DNA from: Pseudooceanicola aestuarii | GTDB taxonomy: Bacteria; Pseudomonadota; Alphaproteobacteria; Rhodobacterales; Rhodobacteraceae | Reading direction: 5' to 3' | Length of the DNA stretch: 64,000 nucleotides | Assembly: GCF_010614805.1 (NCBI RefSeq) | Contig: NZ_JAAFZC010000001.1 | Coordinates: 1,280,001-1,344,000 of the forward strand | Part shown: piece after piece, positions 11,215-19,530 of the stretch | Position numbering within the stretch: position 1 is the first letter of the stretch | Layout: every line of letters starts with the position of its first letter | Program-made: the position numbers and the translations under genes | Notes under the pieces: model-generated | Databases searched by the model: none | What the model saw: only the letters and a program-made list of their open reading frames with translations | Told to the model about the DNA's origin: nothing

Positions 11215-12126
11215 ATGAAAAAGATTCTCTTCGCCACCACCGCGCTGATCGCCACCGCGGGCATGGCTGCCGCAGAGATCAAGCTGTCCGGCTACGGCCG
11301 TTTCGGCGCTCTGTACGTTGAGGGTGGAAGCCCCGAGACCCGCATCGAGTCCCGCTTCCGCGTGAACATCGACGGCACCACCACCGCCGACAACGGCCTG
11401 ACCTTCGGCGCACGCGTCCGCATGCAAGCCGACGACTCGTCCTTCGACGGCCAAGGCTCCGCTGGCGCGGCTGGCCTGTCCGGCGCACGTTTCTACGCGA
11501 TGGCCGGTGGCCTGACCGTGGGTGTGGGCAACATCCTGGGCGCCATCGACTCCATGCCGAACCTGTACACCGGTTCCATCGGTCTGTCCGGCCTGGGCTA
11601 TGCCAACGTCGTGTCCTCCTTCGGCGCAGACGACTTCCAATCCACCGGCACCGGCCGGAACGGCGTTGAAGTCATCTACGACGGCGGCCAGTTCGGCGGC
11701 CACATCTCCTACTCCAACTCCGACGCTGACGGCACCGTCAACGGCGTGACCCTGGAGCGGACTGCTGGTCACGTTTCCGCGACCTTCAACACCATCACCG
11801 TTGCCCTGGGTTTCCAGGACTCCAACGTCGCGACCGACACCGAGTGGGCGCTGACTGTTGGCGGCAAAATCGGCATGGGCACCGTTGCTCTGGCCTATGC
11901 TGACAACGGCACCGCAGGCGACAAGTTCACCCTGTCCGGTGACTTCGAAGTTGGCTCCGCCACCTCCGTTCAAGCCTACTACACCAACGACGAAGCCCAA
12001 GTTGACGAAGACGCGTTCGGCATCGGCTTCAAGCACGACCTGGGCGGCGGCGCCTCCCTGCGTGGCGGTGTTGCAGAAACCCACGGCACCACCCGTGCCG
12101 ACATGGGCGTTCTGTTCGCCTTCTAA
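11215..12126 (+). CDS. Rhodobacter-type outer-membrane porin
   Basis: A 303-residue porin. Signal peptide MKKILFATTALIATAGMAAA is cut after Ala20, and the mature chain starts EIKLSGYGRFGALY, as in Rhodobacter general porins. The rest shows alternating aromatic/hydrophobic strands typical of a 16-strand barrel and ends in Phe (MGVLFAF), the signal for Bam-mediated insertion. Codon use is strongly biased to a few codons with many TCC, CTG and GTT, unlike its neighbours, which suggests very high expression. A ribosome binding site precedes the ATG, and a strong terminator follows, so the gene is monocistronic. Substrate selectivity cannot be read from sequence. Confidence 0.95.
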   Translation: MKKILFATTALIATAGMAAAEIKLSGYGRFGALYVEGGSPETRIESRFRVNIDGTTTADNGLTFGARVRMQADDSSFDGQGSAGAAGLSGARFYAMAGGLTVGVGNILGAIDSMPNLYTGSIGLSGLGYANVVSSFGADDFQSTGTGRNGVEVIYDGGQFGGHISYSNSDADGTVNGVTLERTAGHVSATFNTITVALGFQDSNVATDTEWALTVGGKIGMGTVALAYADNGTAGDKFTLSGDFEVGSATSVQAYYTNDEAQVDEDAFGIGFKHDLGGGASLRGGVAETHGTTRADMGVLFAF

Positions 12127-12133
12127 GGCGAAC

Positions 12134-12149
12134 ACAGGAGCGATCCTGT
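12134..12149 (+). other. 3'-UTR hairpin with GNRA-type tetraloop
   Basis: ACAGGA (12134-12139) pairs with TCCTGT (12144-12149) around a GCGA loop, a GNRA tetraloop, 8 bases after the porin stop and just before the terminator. It could stabilise the porin mRNA against 3' exonucleases. Confidence 0.6.
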
Positions 12150-12154
12150 TTCGG

Positions 12155-12187
12155 GGGGCGGGTCTTCGGACCTGCCCCTTTTCTTTT
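12155..12187 (+). terminator. Strong rho-independent terminator of the porin gene
   Basis: A ten-pair stem (12155-12164 with 12169-12178, one G-T pair) closed by a TTCG tetraloop and followed by TTTTCTTTT. UUCG loops are exceptionally stable; this is a textbook intrinsic terminator. Confidence 0.93.
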
Positions 12188-12249
12188 GCGCGGCTTTCGT
12201 GTTCCTTCGCCCCGACCCCCAGCCCGGACCAGGAACGGAGCCTGCCGCC

Positions 12250-12900
12250 ATGTCTCTCAGTGAAATTCAGTCCCGCATCGCCCGCGCCGCGCAGGATTGC
12301 GGGCGTGACCCCGACACGATCCGCCTGATCGCCGTATCCAAGGTGCAGCCCGACGCCCGTGTCCGCGCGGTCCTGGACGCGGGGCAGCGCAGTTTCGGAG
12401 AGAACCGCGTGCAGGAGGCCGCCGGCAAATGGCCCGCCTTCCGCGCGGATTTCGACGGTATCGACCTGCACATCATCGGTCCGCTGCAATCCAACAAGGT
12501 TCGACAGGCGATGGAGCTGGCGCAGGCGATCCATTCCGTGGACCGCCCCAAGATCGCTCATGCCATCGCCCGCATCGCCGACGAAACCGGCGCCTGTCCC
12601 GACCTGTTCATCCAGGTCAACACCGGTGAAGAACCGCAGAAAGCCGGGATCCTGCCCGCCGATCTGGACGGGTTCGTCACCGAATGCCGGGGGCTGTCAC
12701 TGCCGGTGCGCGGCCTGATGTGCATCCCCCCCGTCGAGGAAGAACCCAGCCTGCATTTCGCCCTGCTGGCCAAGATGGCGGCGCGCAACGGGCTGGAGGG
12801 GCTGTCGATGGGCATGTCCGGCGATTTCGAGAAGGCGATTTCCTTCGGGGCGACCCATGTGCGTGTCGGCTCGGCCATTTTTGGCGACCGCCAGCCCTGA
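12250..12900 (+). CDS. yggS: YggS family pyridoxal phosphate-binding protein
   Basis: A 216-residue single-domain PLP-binding protein of the YggS/PROSC family, which maintains vitamin B6 homeostasis and has no known catalytic activity. The PLP lysine is Lys31 in LIAVSKVQP; other conserved segments are FGENRVQEA, HIIGPLQSNK, QVNTGEEPQKAG and the C-terminal GLSMGMSGDFEKAISFGATHVRVGSAIFG. The ATG at 12250 begins the homologous region. Length is slightly below E. coli YggS (234), mainly at the N-terminus. It follows the porin terminator and is transcribed separately. Confidence 0.95.
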   Translation: MSLSEIQSRIARAAQDCGRDPDTIRLIAVSKVQPDARVRAVLDAGQRSFGENRVQEAAGKWPAFRADFDGIDLHIIGPLQSNKVRQAMELAQAIHSVDRPKIAHAIARIADETGACPDLFIQVNTGEEPQKAGILPADLDGFVTECRGLSLPVRGLMCIPPVEEEPSLHFALLAKMAARNGLEGLSMGMSGDFEKAISFGATHVRVGSAIFGDRQP

Positions 12901-12948
12901 TCGGGCGCGCATCACCCCTGCCAGAAGAGATTTGGAACCTCCGGCTCC

Positions 12949-12987
12949 CTCACCTTGTTGTGAGAGCAGGCCGTGGAAGTCCACGGC
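12949..12987. promoter_or_regulatory. Two inverted repeats upstream of ectD
   Basis: CTCAC-N6-GTGAG (12949-12964) is followed by GCCGTGGA-AG-TCCACGGC (12970-12987), both between yggS and ectD. The second is an eight-base perfect inverted repeat 33 bases before the ectD start. Either may be an operator or an RNA hairpin in the 5' leader; I cannot tell which. Confidence 0.45.
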
Positions 12988-13020
12988 TGAAATCCATATC
13001 CGAACTGACAGGAGACCGTG

Positions 13021-13962
13021 ATGAATATCGCACGTTCACCCCAGCAATTCGCCCAGACCGACGCCTATGCCACCCGTCTGCGACACGGGGAACAGATCAT
13101 CCCCCGGCAGGATCCCGTCTTGTGGTCCGACTGGACCCCGGACGCGCCGATCACGCAGGAGGAGGCCCGCCAATATGACGAAAACGGGTATCTCGTCCGC
13201 AAGGATGTCTTTGACCCCGACGAGATCCGCGCCCTGATCGACGCCTCCGACAATCTGCGCGAAAACGGTCAGCGCATCCGGGCCGAGGATCTGGTGACCG
13301 AACCCGGTGGCGACGCGGTGCGCACCATCTTCCGCCTTGACGACCATTCCGACATCTTCAACCGTTTGGCACGCGACGCACGGGTGGCGGGGATCGCGCG
13401 GTTTCTGCTGGGAGATGACGTCTACCTGCACCAGTCGCGACTGAACTACAAACCGGGCTTTACCGGCAAGGAATTCTACTGGCATTCCGATTTCGAGACC
13501 TGGCATGCCGAGGACGGGATGCCCCGGATGCGCGCGGTGTCGGCCTCCATCCTTCTGACCGACAATTCGGAGTTGAACGGTCCGCTGATGCTGGTCCCCG
13601 GCTCGCAGGGGCAGTTCATCGCCTGTCAGGGCGAGACGCCGGAAAACAATCACGAGCAATCGCTGAAACGTCAGGAAATCGGCGTGCCCCGGCCCGAAAC
13701 GATCGACAAGCTGGTGCAGGAGAACGGGTTGGACGTGGCCACCGGGCCCGCTGGCACCATCGTGTTCTTCGATTGCAATACGTTGCATGCGTCGAACGGC
13801 AATATCACGCCCTTCCCTCGGTCCAATGCGTTCTTCGTGTTCAACGCGGAATCGAACCGTGTGACCGAACCCTTTGCCGCGAATGCTCCGCGGCCGGATT
13901 ATCTGGCCGACCGTGGCGATGCGCCCCGCCTGGAACCGGTGTCGGGCAAGATCCGGGGTTGA
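13021..13962 (+). CDS. ectD: Ectoine hydroxylase
   Basis: A 313-residue Fe(II)/2-oxoglutarate dioxygenase converting the compatible solute ectoine to 5-hydroxyectoine in the cytosol. It carries the EctD signature FYWHSDFETWHAEDGMP (152-168). Iron ligands are His155, Asp157 and His256, and Arg267 is placed to bind 2-oxoglutarate; spacing and length match characterised EctD proteins. The ATG at 13021 follows a ribosome binding site (CAGGAG); an upstream GTG at 13018 is not favoured. No ectA, ectB or ectC lies nearby: the neighbours are yggS and a transpeptidase. The enzyme therefore depends on ectoine made by genes elsewhere or taken up. Confidence 0.95.
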   Translation: MNIARSPQQFAQTDAYATRLRHGEQIIPRQDPVLWSDWTPDAPITQEEARQYDENGYLVRKDVFDPDEIRALIDASDNLRENGQRIRAEDLVTEPGGDAVRTIFRLDDHSDIFNRLARDARVAGIARFLLGDDVYLHQSRLNYKPGFTGKEFYWHSDFETWHAEDGMPRMRAVSASILLTDNSELNGPLMLVPGSQGQFIACQGETPENNHEQSLKRQEIGVPRPETIDKLVQENGLDVATGPAGTIVFFDCNTLHASNGNITPFPRSNAFFVFNAESNRVTEPFAANAPRPDYLADRGDAPRLEPVSGKIRG

Positions 13963-13996
13963 CTGCTGCGCTCCCCGGCCCGTGCTGCGGCACGGG

Positions 13997-14512
13997 TCAG
14001 GCGAGTGCAGTGGCCCGACCTGCCAATAGCGGCACGATCAGCGTCGTCCCCGGCGGGGCGGCGCGCACCACGTCGTGCAGGTGGTCGGGGCGAAAGGCGA
14101 TGCAACCCTCTGTCGGAAAGCCGGGGCGCCGCCAGCGATGCAGAAAGATTGCGGAGCCGCGCCCGGCCTGCGCGCGCGGCCAGTTCCAATCCGTCAGAAG
14201 AACCAGATCATAAAGCGGGTCTGCCCGGCGCAGCGTCTCGTGGCTCGCGGCGAAAGGCGCGCGGACAAGGTGATTGTAGCGGGGATGATCCGCGGCATCG
14301 CACCATAGGTCGCCGGGCCGGATCGGCCGCGCCCAGGGCACGGGGGGGGGCATGCGGTCGGGCCGGTACAGGCAGCCGACGATCCGGTGCCGGCCGACGG
14401 GGGTGGCGCCGTCGCCTTCGCGTTTCGTGGCACTGATTCCACCCCGCCCGATCACGCAAGGGTAGAGCCGGGCGCCGGCCTGCACACCGCGCGGGGTCAG
14501 GCGCAGAGTCAC
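13997..14512 (-). CDS. L,D-transpeptidase family (YkuD-like) protein
   Basis: A 171-residue protein with the L,D-transpeptidase catalytic pattern: His125 in [19 protein letters not shown] and nucleophile Cys137 in TEGCIAF, where the usual SHGC is replaced by TEGC as in the short ErfK/YbiS-like group. The N-terminal [25 protein letters not shown] is the first strand of the YkuD barrel. I see no signal peptide, which is odd for a peptidoglycan enzyme, though usual for this small subfamily; its substrate is uncertain. The start overlaps the ribA stop (ATGA), so translation is coupled to ribA. Confidence 0.85.
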   Translation of the reverse strand: MTLRLTPRGVQAGARLYPCVIGRGGISATKREGDGATPVGRHRIVGCLYRPDRMPPPVPWARPIRPGDLWCDAADHPRYNHLVRAPFAASHETLRRADPLYDLVLLTDWNWPRAQAGRGSAIFLHRWRRPGFPTEGCIAFRPDHLHDVVRAAPPGTTLIVPLLAGRATALA

Positions 14513-15600
14513 AGCAGATGCCCGGATTTCGCCGCCTTGGTCGCCAGGTATGCGGTGTTGTGGCGGTTCTCTCCGACCTTGAGGGGGACGCGTTCGACGA
14601 CCGAGATGCCTTCGTTCTGCATCATCGCAATCTTGCCGGGGTTGTTGGTCAGCAGGCGGACCTGGCCGAACCCCAACCCGCGCAGGATCGATGCGCCGAT
14701 GCGGAAGTCGCGTTCATCGTCCTCGAACCCCAGGCGGTGGTTGGCCTCTACGGTGTCGAACCCCTGATCCTGAAGCGAATAGGCCCGCATCTTGTTGGCC
14801 AGCCCGATCCCGCGCCCCTCCTGGTTGAGGTATAGCAGAATGCCGGCGCCCTCTGTCCCCATCTGGGTCAGGGCGGCGCGCAGTTGGGGACCGCAATCAC
14901 ATTTCAAAGACCCCATCAGGTCGCCGGTGAAACAGGCCGAATGCAGCCGTGTCAGCACCGGCGCGTCGCGGGCTGGTTTGCCGATTTCCATTGCGTAATG
15001 CTCCTCCCCCCCGTCTTCGGGGCGAAAGACATGCAGGCGCCCGGCCTCCGAGACCTCCAGCGGGACACGCGCCGCGACCACCGGGTGCAAGGGGCTGGAG
15101 GCGGACAGCGCCGCCGCCGACCCTTCCAGCGGTAGCAGCGTCAGGTCGTGCTGGCGGGCCAGGGTGGCGGCCTCGGCCGTTTCCAGGACCACGGCGGCGG
15201 GCATGAGGCGGGCGGATTTCGTCAGCGCCAGTGCCAGGCGATGCAGGGCGGCATCGCCGTCGCGGGCCGACAGCAGCGGCCCCTTCATCGGGCGGCGCAG
15301 GTCATCTGCGGGATCGGCCACGGCGCGCACCCAGTCGCCGCGCGCATCGGCGGGCAGCACCACGCGCGCCAGATCGCCGTCATAGGCCCGCGCCTTCAAC
15401 GTCTCGGCCCGCCGCGCGGTGATCGCCAGTACCGGCTGGCCCGGCATGTCCAAGACCTCCGCCAGCCGGGCGGAGACCAGCGTTTCCGCCGCCAGCACCA
15501 CGGCACCGGCCTGTCCGGTGCGCAGCATGACGGGCAACCCCAAGCGCAGATCAGCCCGCGCGCGGGCGATGCGTTCGATGATATTGGGTCCAAAGGCCAT
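14509..15600 (-). CDS. ribA: GTP cyclohydrolase II with N-terminal extension
   Basis: Catalyses the first committed step of riboflavin synthesis from GTP. The C-terminal half is a complete RibA domain: zinc ligands Cys223, Cys234 and Cys236 in [18 protein letters not shown], and the GTP-binding [16 protein letters not shown]. The first 175 residues resemble a RibB-like fold but show none of the DHBP-synthase acidic signature, so this part looks structural or degenerate (inference). I chose the ATG at 15600: AGGAGG lies 7 bases upstream, whereas it would sit only one base from the ATG at 15606. The 363-residue length fits alphaproteobacterial homologues. Confidence 0.92.
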   Translation of the reverse strand: MAFGPNIIERIARARADLRLGLPVMLRTGQAGAVVLAAETLVSARLAEVLDMPGQPVLAITARRAETLKARAYDGDLARVVLPADARGDWVRAVADPADDLRRPMKGPLLSARDGDAALHRLALALTKSARLMPAAVVLETAEAATLARQHDLTLLPLEGSAAALSASSPLHPVVAARVPLEVSEAGRLHVFRPEDGGEEHYAMEIGKPARDAPVLTRLHSACFTGDLMGSLKCDCGPQLRAALTQMGTEGAGILLYLNQEGRGIGLANKMRAYSLQDQGFDTVEANHRLGFEDDERDFRIGASILRGLGFGQVRLLTNNPGKIAMMQNEGISVVERVPLKVGENRHNTAYLATKAAKSGHLL

Positions 15601-15755
15601 GGCCATACCTCCTGGATAGGCGCCCTGCATAGCCGCTTCTTTGCGGGTTTGAAACATATCGCCCGAGGAATACACGTCCCCGTGAGAGGCTTGCCACAAA
15701 ACTTGTCGTGGCGGTGATGCACGGCCATGTGATCCGCAACGCCAAGGAGGATAAC

Positions 15756-16442
15756 ATGGCACAGTTGAAGAAAATTCTTCTGGTCGACGACGACGAGGAT
15801 CTGCGTGGCGCGCTAAGCGAACAGCTTGTCATGACCGAGGATTTCGACGTCTTCGAAGCCGGAAATGCATCCGAGGCGATGCAGAAGGCCAAGGAAGGCC
15901 TGTACGACCTGATCATTCTGGACGTCGGCCTGCCTGACAGCGATGGACGCGAATTGTGCCGCCTGATGCGCAAGCAGGGGGTGAAAAGCCCGATCCTGAT
16001 GCTGACCGGCCACGACAGCGACGCCGACACCATCCTGGGGCTGGACGCCGGGGCGAACGACTACGTGACCAAGCCGTTCAAGTTCCCCGTGCTGCTGGCC
16101 CGCATCCGCGCCCAGCTGCGCCAGCACGAGCAATCGGAGGACGCGGTGTTTCAACTGGGCCCGTATTCCTTTCGCCCCAGCATGAAGGTTCTGGTGACCG
16201 AGGACGAGCGCAAGATCCGCCTGACGGAGAAGGAGACGAACATCCTCAAGTTCCTCTACCGCTCCACCGAAGGCGTGGTTCCGCGCGACGTGCTGCTGCA
16301 CGAGGTCTGGGGCTACAACGCCGGCGTCACCACCCATACGCTGGAAACCCATATCTACCGGCTGCGCCAGAAGATCGAGCCGGACCCCTCCAACGCCCGG
16401 CTTCTGGTCACCGAAAGCGGCGGCTACCGTCTGGTGGCCTGA
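15756..16442 (+). CDS. cenR: OmpR-family response regulator, CenR-like
   Basis: A 228-residue two-component regulator. The receiver has the acidic pocket Asp11/Asp12, phospho-acceptor Asp56 in [13 protein letters not shown] and the conserved Lys in YVTKPF; the C-terminal winged helix (from about 130) includes [15 protein letters not shown] and [27 protein letters not shown]. The whole chain strongly recalls CenR, the envelope and division regulator of Caulobacter and Rhodobacter (recognised from memory). AAGGAGG just before the ATG at 15756 fixes the start. No cognate kinase is adjacent. It diverges from ribA and is followed by a probable 3'-UTR small RNA. Confidence 0.85.
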   Translation: MAQLKKILLVDDDEDLRGALSEQLVMTEDFDVFEAGNASEAMQKAKEGLYDLIILDVGLPDSDGRELCRLMRKQGVKSPILMLTGHDSDADTILGLDAGANDYVTKPFKFPVLLARIRAQLRQHEQSEDAVFQLGPYSFRPSMKVLVTEDERKIRLTEKETNILKFLYRSTEGVVPRDVLLHEVWGYNAGVTTHTLETHIYRLRQKIEPDPSNARLLVTESGGYRLVA

Positions 16443-16514
16443 AATCGCCCCGTCCGGGCCGTCCTCCGCCGAACCTGTGCCCTATTTGCGCCAGATCCCG
16501 CCGGTAGACAGAGG

Positions 16515-16608
16515 ACAGACCCCAGAGGGGAACCATCCCGCGCATGTCCGGGTTCGACATGCAACCTCCCTGTTGGACTGCCCGGGCCTTGCGCCCGGGC
16601 TTTTTTTT
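16515..16608 (+). ncRNA. Candidate 3'-UTR-derived small RNA downstream of cenR (SorX-like)
   Basis: Between the cenR stop and the terminator lies a compact structured segment: a 7-pair hairpin (GCATGTC 16542-16548 with GACATGC 16556-16562), an unpaired stretch containing AACCTCCCTGTTGG (16563-16576), and a strong terminator with eight T. In Rhodobacter sphaeroides, from memory, the small RNA SorX is cut from the 3' UTR of an OmpR-type regulator gene; position and layout here match. The 5' end is a guess, since processing sites cannot be read directly. Confidence 0.55.
16580..16608 (+). terminator. Rho-independent terminator after cenR / small RNA
   Basis: GCCCGGGC (16580-16587), loop CTTGC, GCCCGGGC (16593-16600), then eight consecutive T (16601-16608). 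Confidence 0.95.
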
Positions 16609-16720
16609 GGCTGAGGGCTTGCAGCCGCCCCTCTCCCGCACCCTTGCGTCCGGGAATACCGGGCGTATCGTGCGCGCAGACAACCGGGACCGCTGCCTGA
16701 ATGACCCCTCGACTGCCCTC

Positions 16721-17578
16721 ATGACACTATTTTTGATCGTGATTTCCCTGCTCTCGGCGGTGTTCTTTTCCGGTGGGCTGGTGCTCAGCCAGGTTGGGTT
16801 GCGGCGAAGTGCGCCGTTGGATGCGGCGGCGATTTCAGTGCCGACCAGCGCGGTGATGTTCCTGATCCTGTCCCCCGTGGCGGTGGATTGGAGGGGGTTT
16901 GACTGGCACGCGGTGGCGTTGTTCGCCGCGATCGGGCTGGTCTATCCGGCGGCGGTCACCATCCTGAATTTCGTCTCCAACACCCGAGTCGGGCCGGCGC
17001 TGACCGGGGCGGTGGGCAATGTCACCCCGATCTTTGCCATCCTGTTGGCCGTATTGCTGCTGGGCGAGGCCCCGCATCCGGTGCAGATGATCGGGCTGGC
17101 GGGGATCGTCGTGGGGATGACGCTGATCGCCTCGGCCCGGCTGCGAAGCCATCCGGGGGGCACGTTGTGGGTCTTTGCCGTGCCGCTGCTGGGGGCGATG
17201 TTTCGCGGCGGTGTGCAGCCGGTGCTGAAGCTGGCCTATCTCGACTGGCCGGATGCCTTTGCCGGGGCGCTGTTCGCTTACCTGACCTCGGCCAGCGTGA
17301 TCTGGATCGCACGGGCGGTGCATGGCGGCAGCCGGCCGACGCGGGCGGATCTGCGGCTGTTCGCGGCGGTGGGGATCTGCAACGGCCTGGCGCTGGTGAC
17401 GCTGTACCTGGGCCTCTCGCTGGGGACCGTGACGCAGGTGGCACCTCTGGTCGCGCTCTACCCGCTGTTTACCATGGTGGCGAACCGGGTGGTGCTGGGC
17501 GACCGGACGATTACGCCGCGCAGTGCGGCGGGCATCGCGGTGTCGGTGCTGGGCGTGGGGCTGCTGTTGTCGGTCTGA
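16721..17578 (+). CDS. EamA/DMT family transporter
   Basis: A 285-residue inner-membrane protein with ten predicted membrane helices in two EamA repeats, first helix MTLFLIVISLLSAVFFSGGLVL, the second repeat starting near FAVPLLGAMFRGGVQPVLK. The conserved end-of-domain pattern NVTPIFAILLAVLLLGE closes repeat one and PLFTMVANRVVLGDRTI closes repeat two. Drug/metabolite transporters of this type export small metabolites; the substrate is unknown. The ATG at 16721 starts exactly at the first helix. It converges on the next gene with a gap of only 17 bases. Confidence 0.88.
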   Translation: MTLFLIVISLLSAVFFSGGLVLSQVGLRRSAPLDAAAISVPTSAVMFLILSPVAVDWRGFDWHAVALFAAIGLVYPAAVTILNFVSNTRVGPALTGAVGNVTPIFAILLAVLLLGEAPHPVQMIGLAGIVVGMTLIASARLRSHPGGTLWVFAVPLLGAMFRGGVQPVLKLAYLDWPDAFAGALFAYLTSASVIWIARAVHGGSRPTRADLRLFAAVGICNGLALVTLYLGLSLGTVTQVAPLVALYPLFTMVANRVVLGDRTITPRSAAGIAVSVLGVGLLLSV

Positions 17579-17595
17579 CAGGACGCCGCCGGAGG

Positions 17596-18579
17596 CTATT
17601 TCTCGGGAAAGCGGACGACGCCCAGGTCCAGCCCGTCGCCGGCCCCGGCACGGAAGGCATGGACCCCGTCGGGCAGCTGACGAAAGATGAAGCACCCCCG
17701 CGATTGCGCGGTCCAGCACAGCTGGCCATCGGGTTGCAGGGACCATTCACCGACATGGGGCGTGACCTTGCCGCGCGATTCGACGCGGCCGATCATCCGG
17801 CCATCGGGCTGGAACAGGGAATAGGAGGTGCCGCCGCGATTGTGCCAGATCAGGGGCCGGTCGATGATCTGGGCCATCACCTCGGCTGAGGACAGGGTAT
17901 AGGGGCCGGCGGTCTCCGGCTTTTCGCCGGGCAGGGGCGCGGTGATGCGGGTTTCGGGGCGGGGGGCGGCGGCCCCTGTGTCAGGTGCGGGATCCGGCGG
18001 GGGGGCGGGTGTGTGGATGTCGGTCAGCCCGTAGGTCGCCGCCGCGTCCGGGTCGACGGGCCGCAGGCGGAAGTCGGGCACCGGATGCAGGCCGGGCGCC
18101 GGGCACAAATCGTCCAGCGCGGTGATCGCGTCGCGCGATCCGCCCAGGCGGATGTCCACCGTCACCATGGAGCCGTATTCTCCCAGGTGCAGCCGCGCGT
18201 TCAGCCCGGCGGCGAGATCCTCGACCATGGGGGCATGGGCCTCCAGCACGTCGGCGGCATAGGACAGGCCCGCGGGGGTGTTCAGCCGGGTCATCAGCAT
18301 CTGGCCGACGATTTCCTGCCGCATCTCGATTCGCAGTGTCAGGCGGTCGGGCGCGTCCTCGCCCGGCAGGGAGATCACCCATTGCAACGGCGCATCCGCG
18401 CTGCGGCAGGCAAGGGCAAAGCAGAAATAATCCGTACGCTCCGCCGGATCTGCGGGACAGGTCACGGCGCCGCGGCCGCTGGCGGTGACGAAACTGTTCC
18501 AGTCCTGCGCCATGGCCGGGGGTGCCAGTCCAAGTGCTGCGGTCACGGCAAAGATCAATCTGGTCATCGGTCGCTTCAC
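17596..18579 (-). CDS. Uncharacterised exported protein with C-terminal DUF995-like module
   Basis: A 327-residue protein I do not recognise as a named family. It begins with a signal peptide ending PPAMA|QDW near residue 24. An N-terminal domain (25-160) contains four Cys (TCPADP, FCFALACRS, LCPAPG) that could form disulfides. A proline-rich linker follows (about 195-235), then a C-terminal module with SSAEVMAQIIDRPLIWHN, FQPDGRMIGRV, VGEWSLQPDGQLCW and CFIFRQLPDGVHAF. That last module resembles DUF995-type periplasmic domains (inference). A periplasmic location is likely. It diverges from xthA. Confidence 0.6.
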   Translation of the reverse strand: MKRPMTRLIFAVTAALGLAPPAMAQDWNSFVTASGRGAVTCPADPAERTDYFCFALACRSADAPLQWVISLPGEDAPDRLTLRIEMRQEIVGQMLMTRLNTPAGLSYAADVLEAHAPMVEDLAAGLNARLHLGEYGSMVTVDIRLGGSRDAITALDDLCPAPGLHPVPDFRLRPVDPDAAATYGLTDIHTPAPPPDPAPDTGAAAPRPETRITAPLPGEKPETAGPYTLSSAEVMAQIIDRPLIWHNRGGTSYSLFQPDGRMIGRVESRGKVTPHVGEWSLQPDGQLCWTAQSRGCFIFRQLPDGVHAFRAGAGDGLDLGVVRFPEK

Positions 18580-18657
18580 CTGTTGGGGGGCAGATGCTAG
18601 TCACAAGGCTACGCGCCGCAAGCCCCCGTCCACAAGAAATTACCACAGGACCGCCTC

Positions 18658-19446
18658 ATGCCCTTTACCCTTGCCACCTGGAACATCAACTCCGTTCGCC
18701 TGCGGGAGGGGCTGGTTGCCCAGCTTCTGCGGGACGAGGCCCCGGATATCCTGTGTCTTCAGGAATGCAAGTCCCCGGTGGACAAGATCCCGACAGAGAC
18801 ATTTCGCGACCTAGGCTACACCCACATGATCGCGCGCGGCCAGAAGGGCTATAACGGGGTGGCTATCCTGTCCAGGCTGCCGCTGACCGATGCCGGCGAT
18901 CGCGACTTTGCCGCCCTGGGGCACGCCCGCCACGTCGCCGCCCGGCTGGAAGACGGCACCACGATCCACAATTTCTACGTCCCCGCCGGCGGCGACAAGC
19001 CCGACCGGGAGGTGAACGAGAAATTCGGCCAGAAGCTCGACTACCTGACAGAGATGCGGGACTGGTTTCATGCCGAACGTCCCGAACGCGCCATCCTGGT
19101 GGGCGATCTGAACATCGCCCCGCGCGAGGATGACGTCTGGAATCACAAGCAGTTGCTGAAGGTCGTCAGCCACACCCCCGTGGAGGTGGAGCATCTGGCC
19201 CAGACCCAGGATGCCGGTGGCTGGGTGGATGTGACGCGGCAGGACATCCCGCAGGGCAACCTGTATTCCTGGTGGTCCTACCGTTCGCCGGACTGGGACG
19301 CGGCGGACAAGGGGCGGCGGCTGGATCACGTCTGGGCCACGCCCGACATCTCCGGCGCGGCGCATGGCTCGCGGGTGCTGCGCGATGTGCGGGGCTGGGA
19401 AAAACCGTCGGATCACGCGCCGGTGCTTGCGACGTTTGACCTGTAG
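18658..19446 (+). CDS. xthA: Exodeoxyribonuclease III
   Basis: A 262-residue AP endonuclease/3'-5' exonuclease of the EEP superfamily acting in base-excision repair. Visible catalytic motifs are TWNINSVR (7-14), LQECKSP with Mg-binding Glu36, GDLNIAP with the Asp/Asn pair, and the C-terminal SDHAPV with the catalytic His. RRLDHVWATP is the conserved pre-catalytic strand. Length is normal. The gene is divergent from the exported protein at 17596 and lies 84 bases upstream of cnoX. Confidence 0.96.
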   Translation: MPFTLATWNINSVRLREGLVAQLLRDEAPDILCLQECKSPVDKIPTETFRDLGYTHMIARGQKGYNGVAILSRLPLTDAGDRDFAALGHARHVAARLEDGTTIHNFYVPAGGDKPDREVNEKFGQKLDYLTEMRDWFHAERPERAILVGDLNIAPREDDVWNHKQLLKVVSHTPVEVEHLAQTQDAGGWVDVTRQDIPQGNLYSWWSYRSPDWDAADKGRRLDHVWATPDISGAAHGSRVLRDVRGWEKPSDHAPVLATFDL

Positions 19447-19530
19447 GGCGGTGTCGGGGCGGGGCCTCCTTGGATTCCCGGCCCCGTCGCGCCATATAGG
19501 CGGCAAGTGTTTTCACAACGGATGGGTCTC

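Noticed and set aside
16542..16562. A GGGTTCGA-like T-arm that could hint at a tRNA
   Set aside because: The surrounding bases form a simple stem-loop with the TTCGA in an imperfect position; no acceptor stem, D-arm or anticodon arm can be drawn, so it is part of the sRNA candidate.
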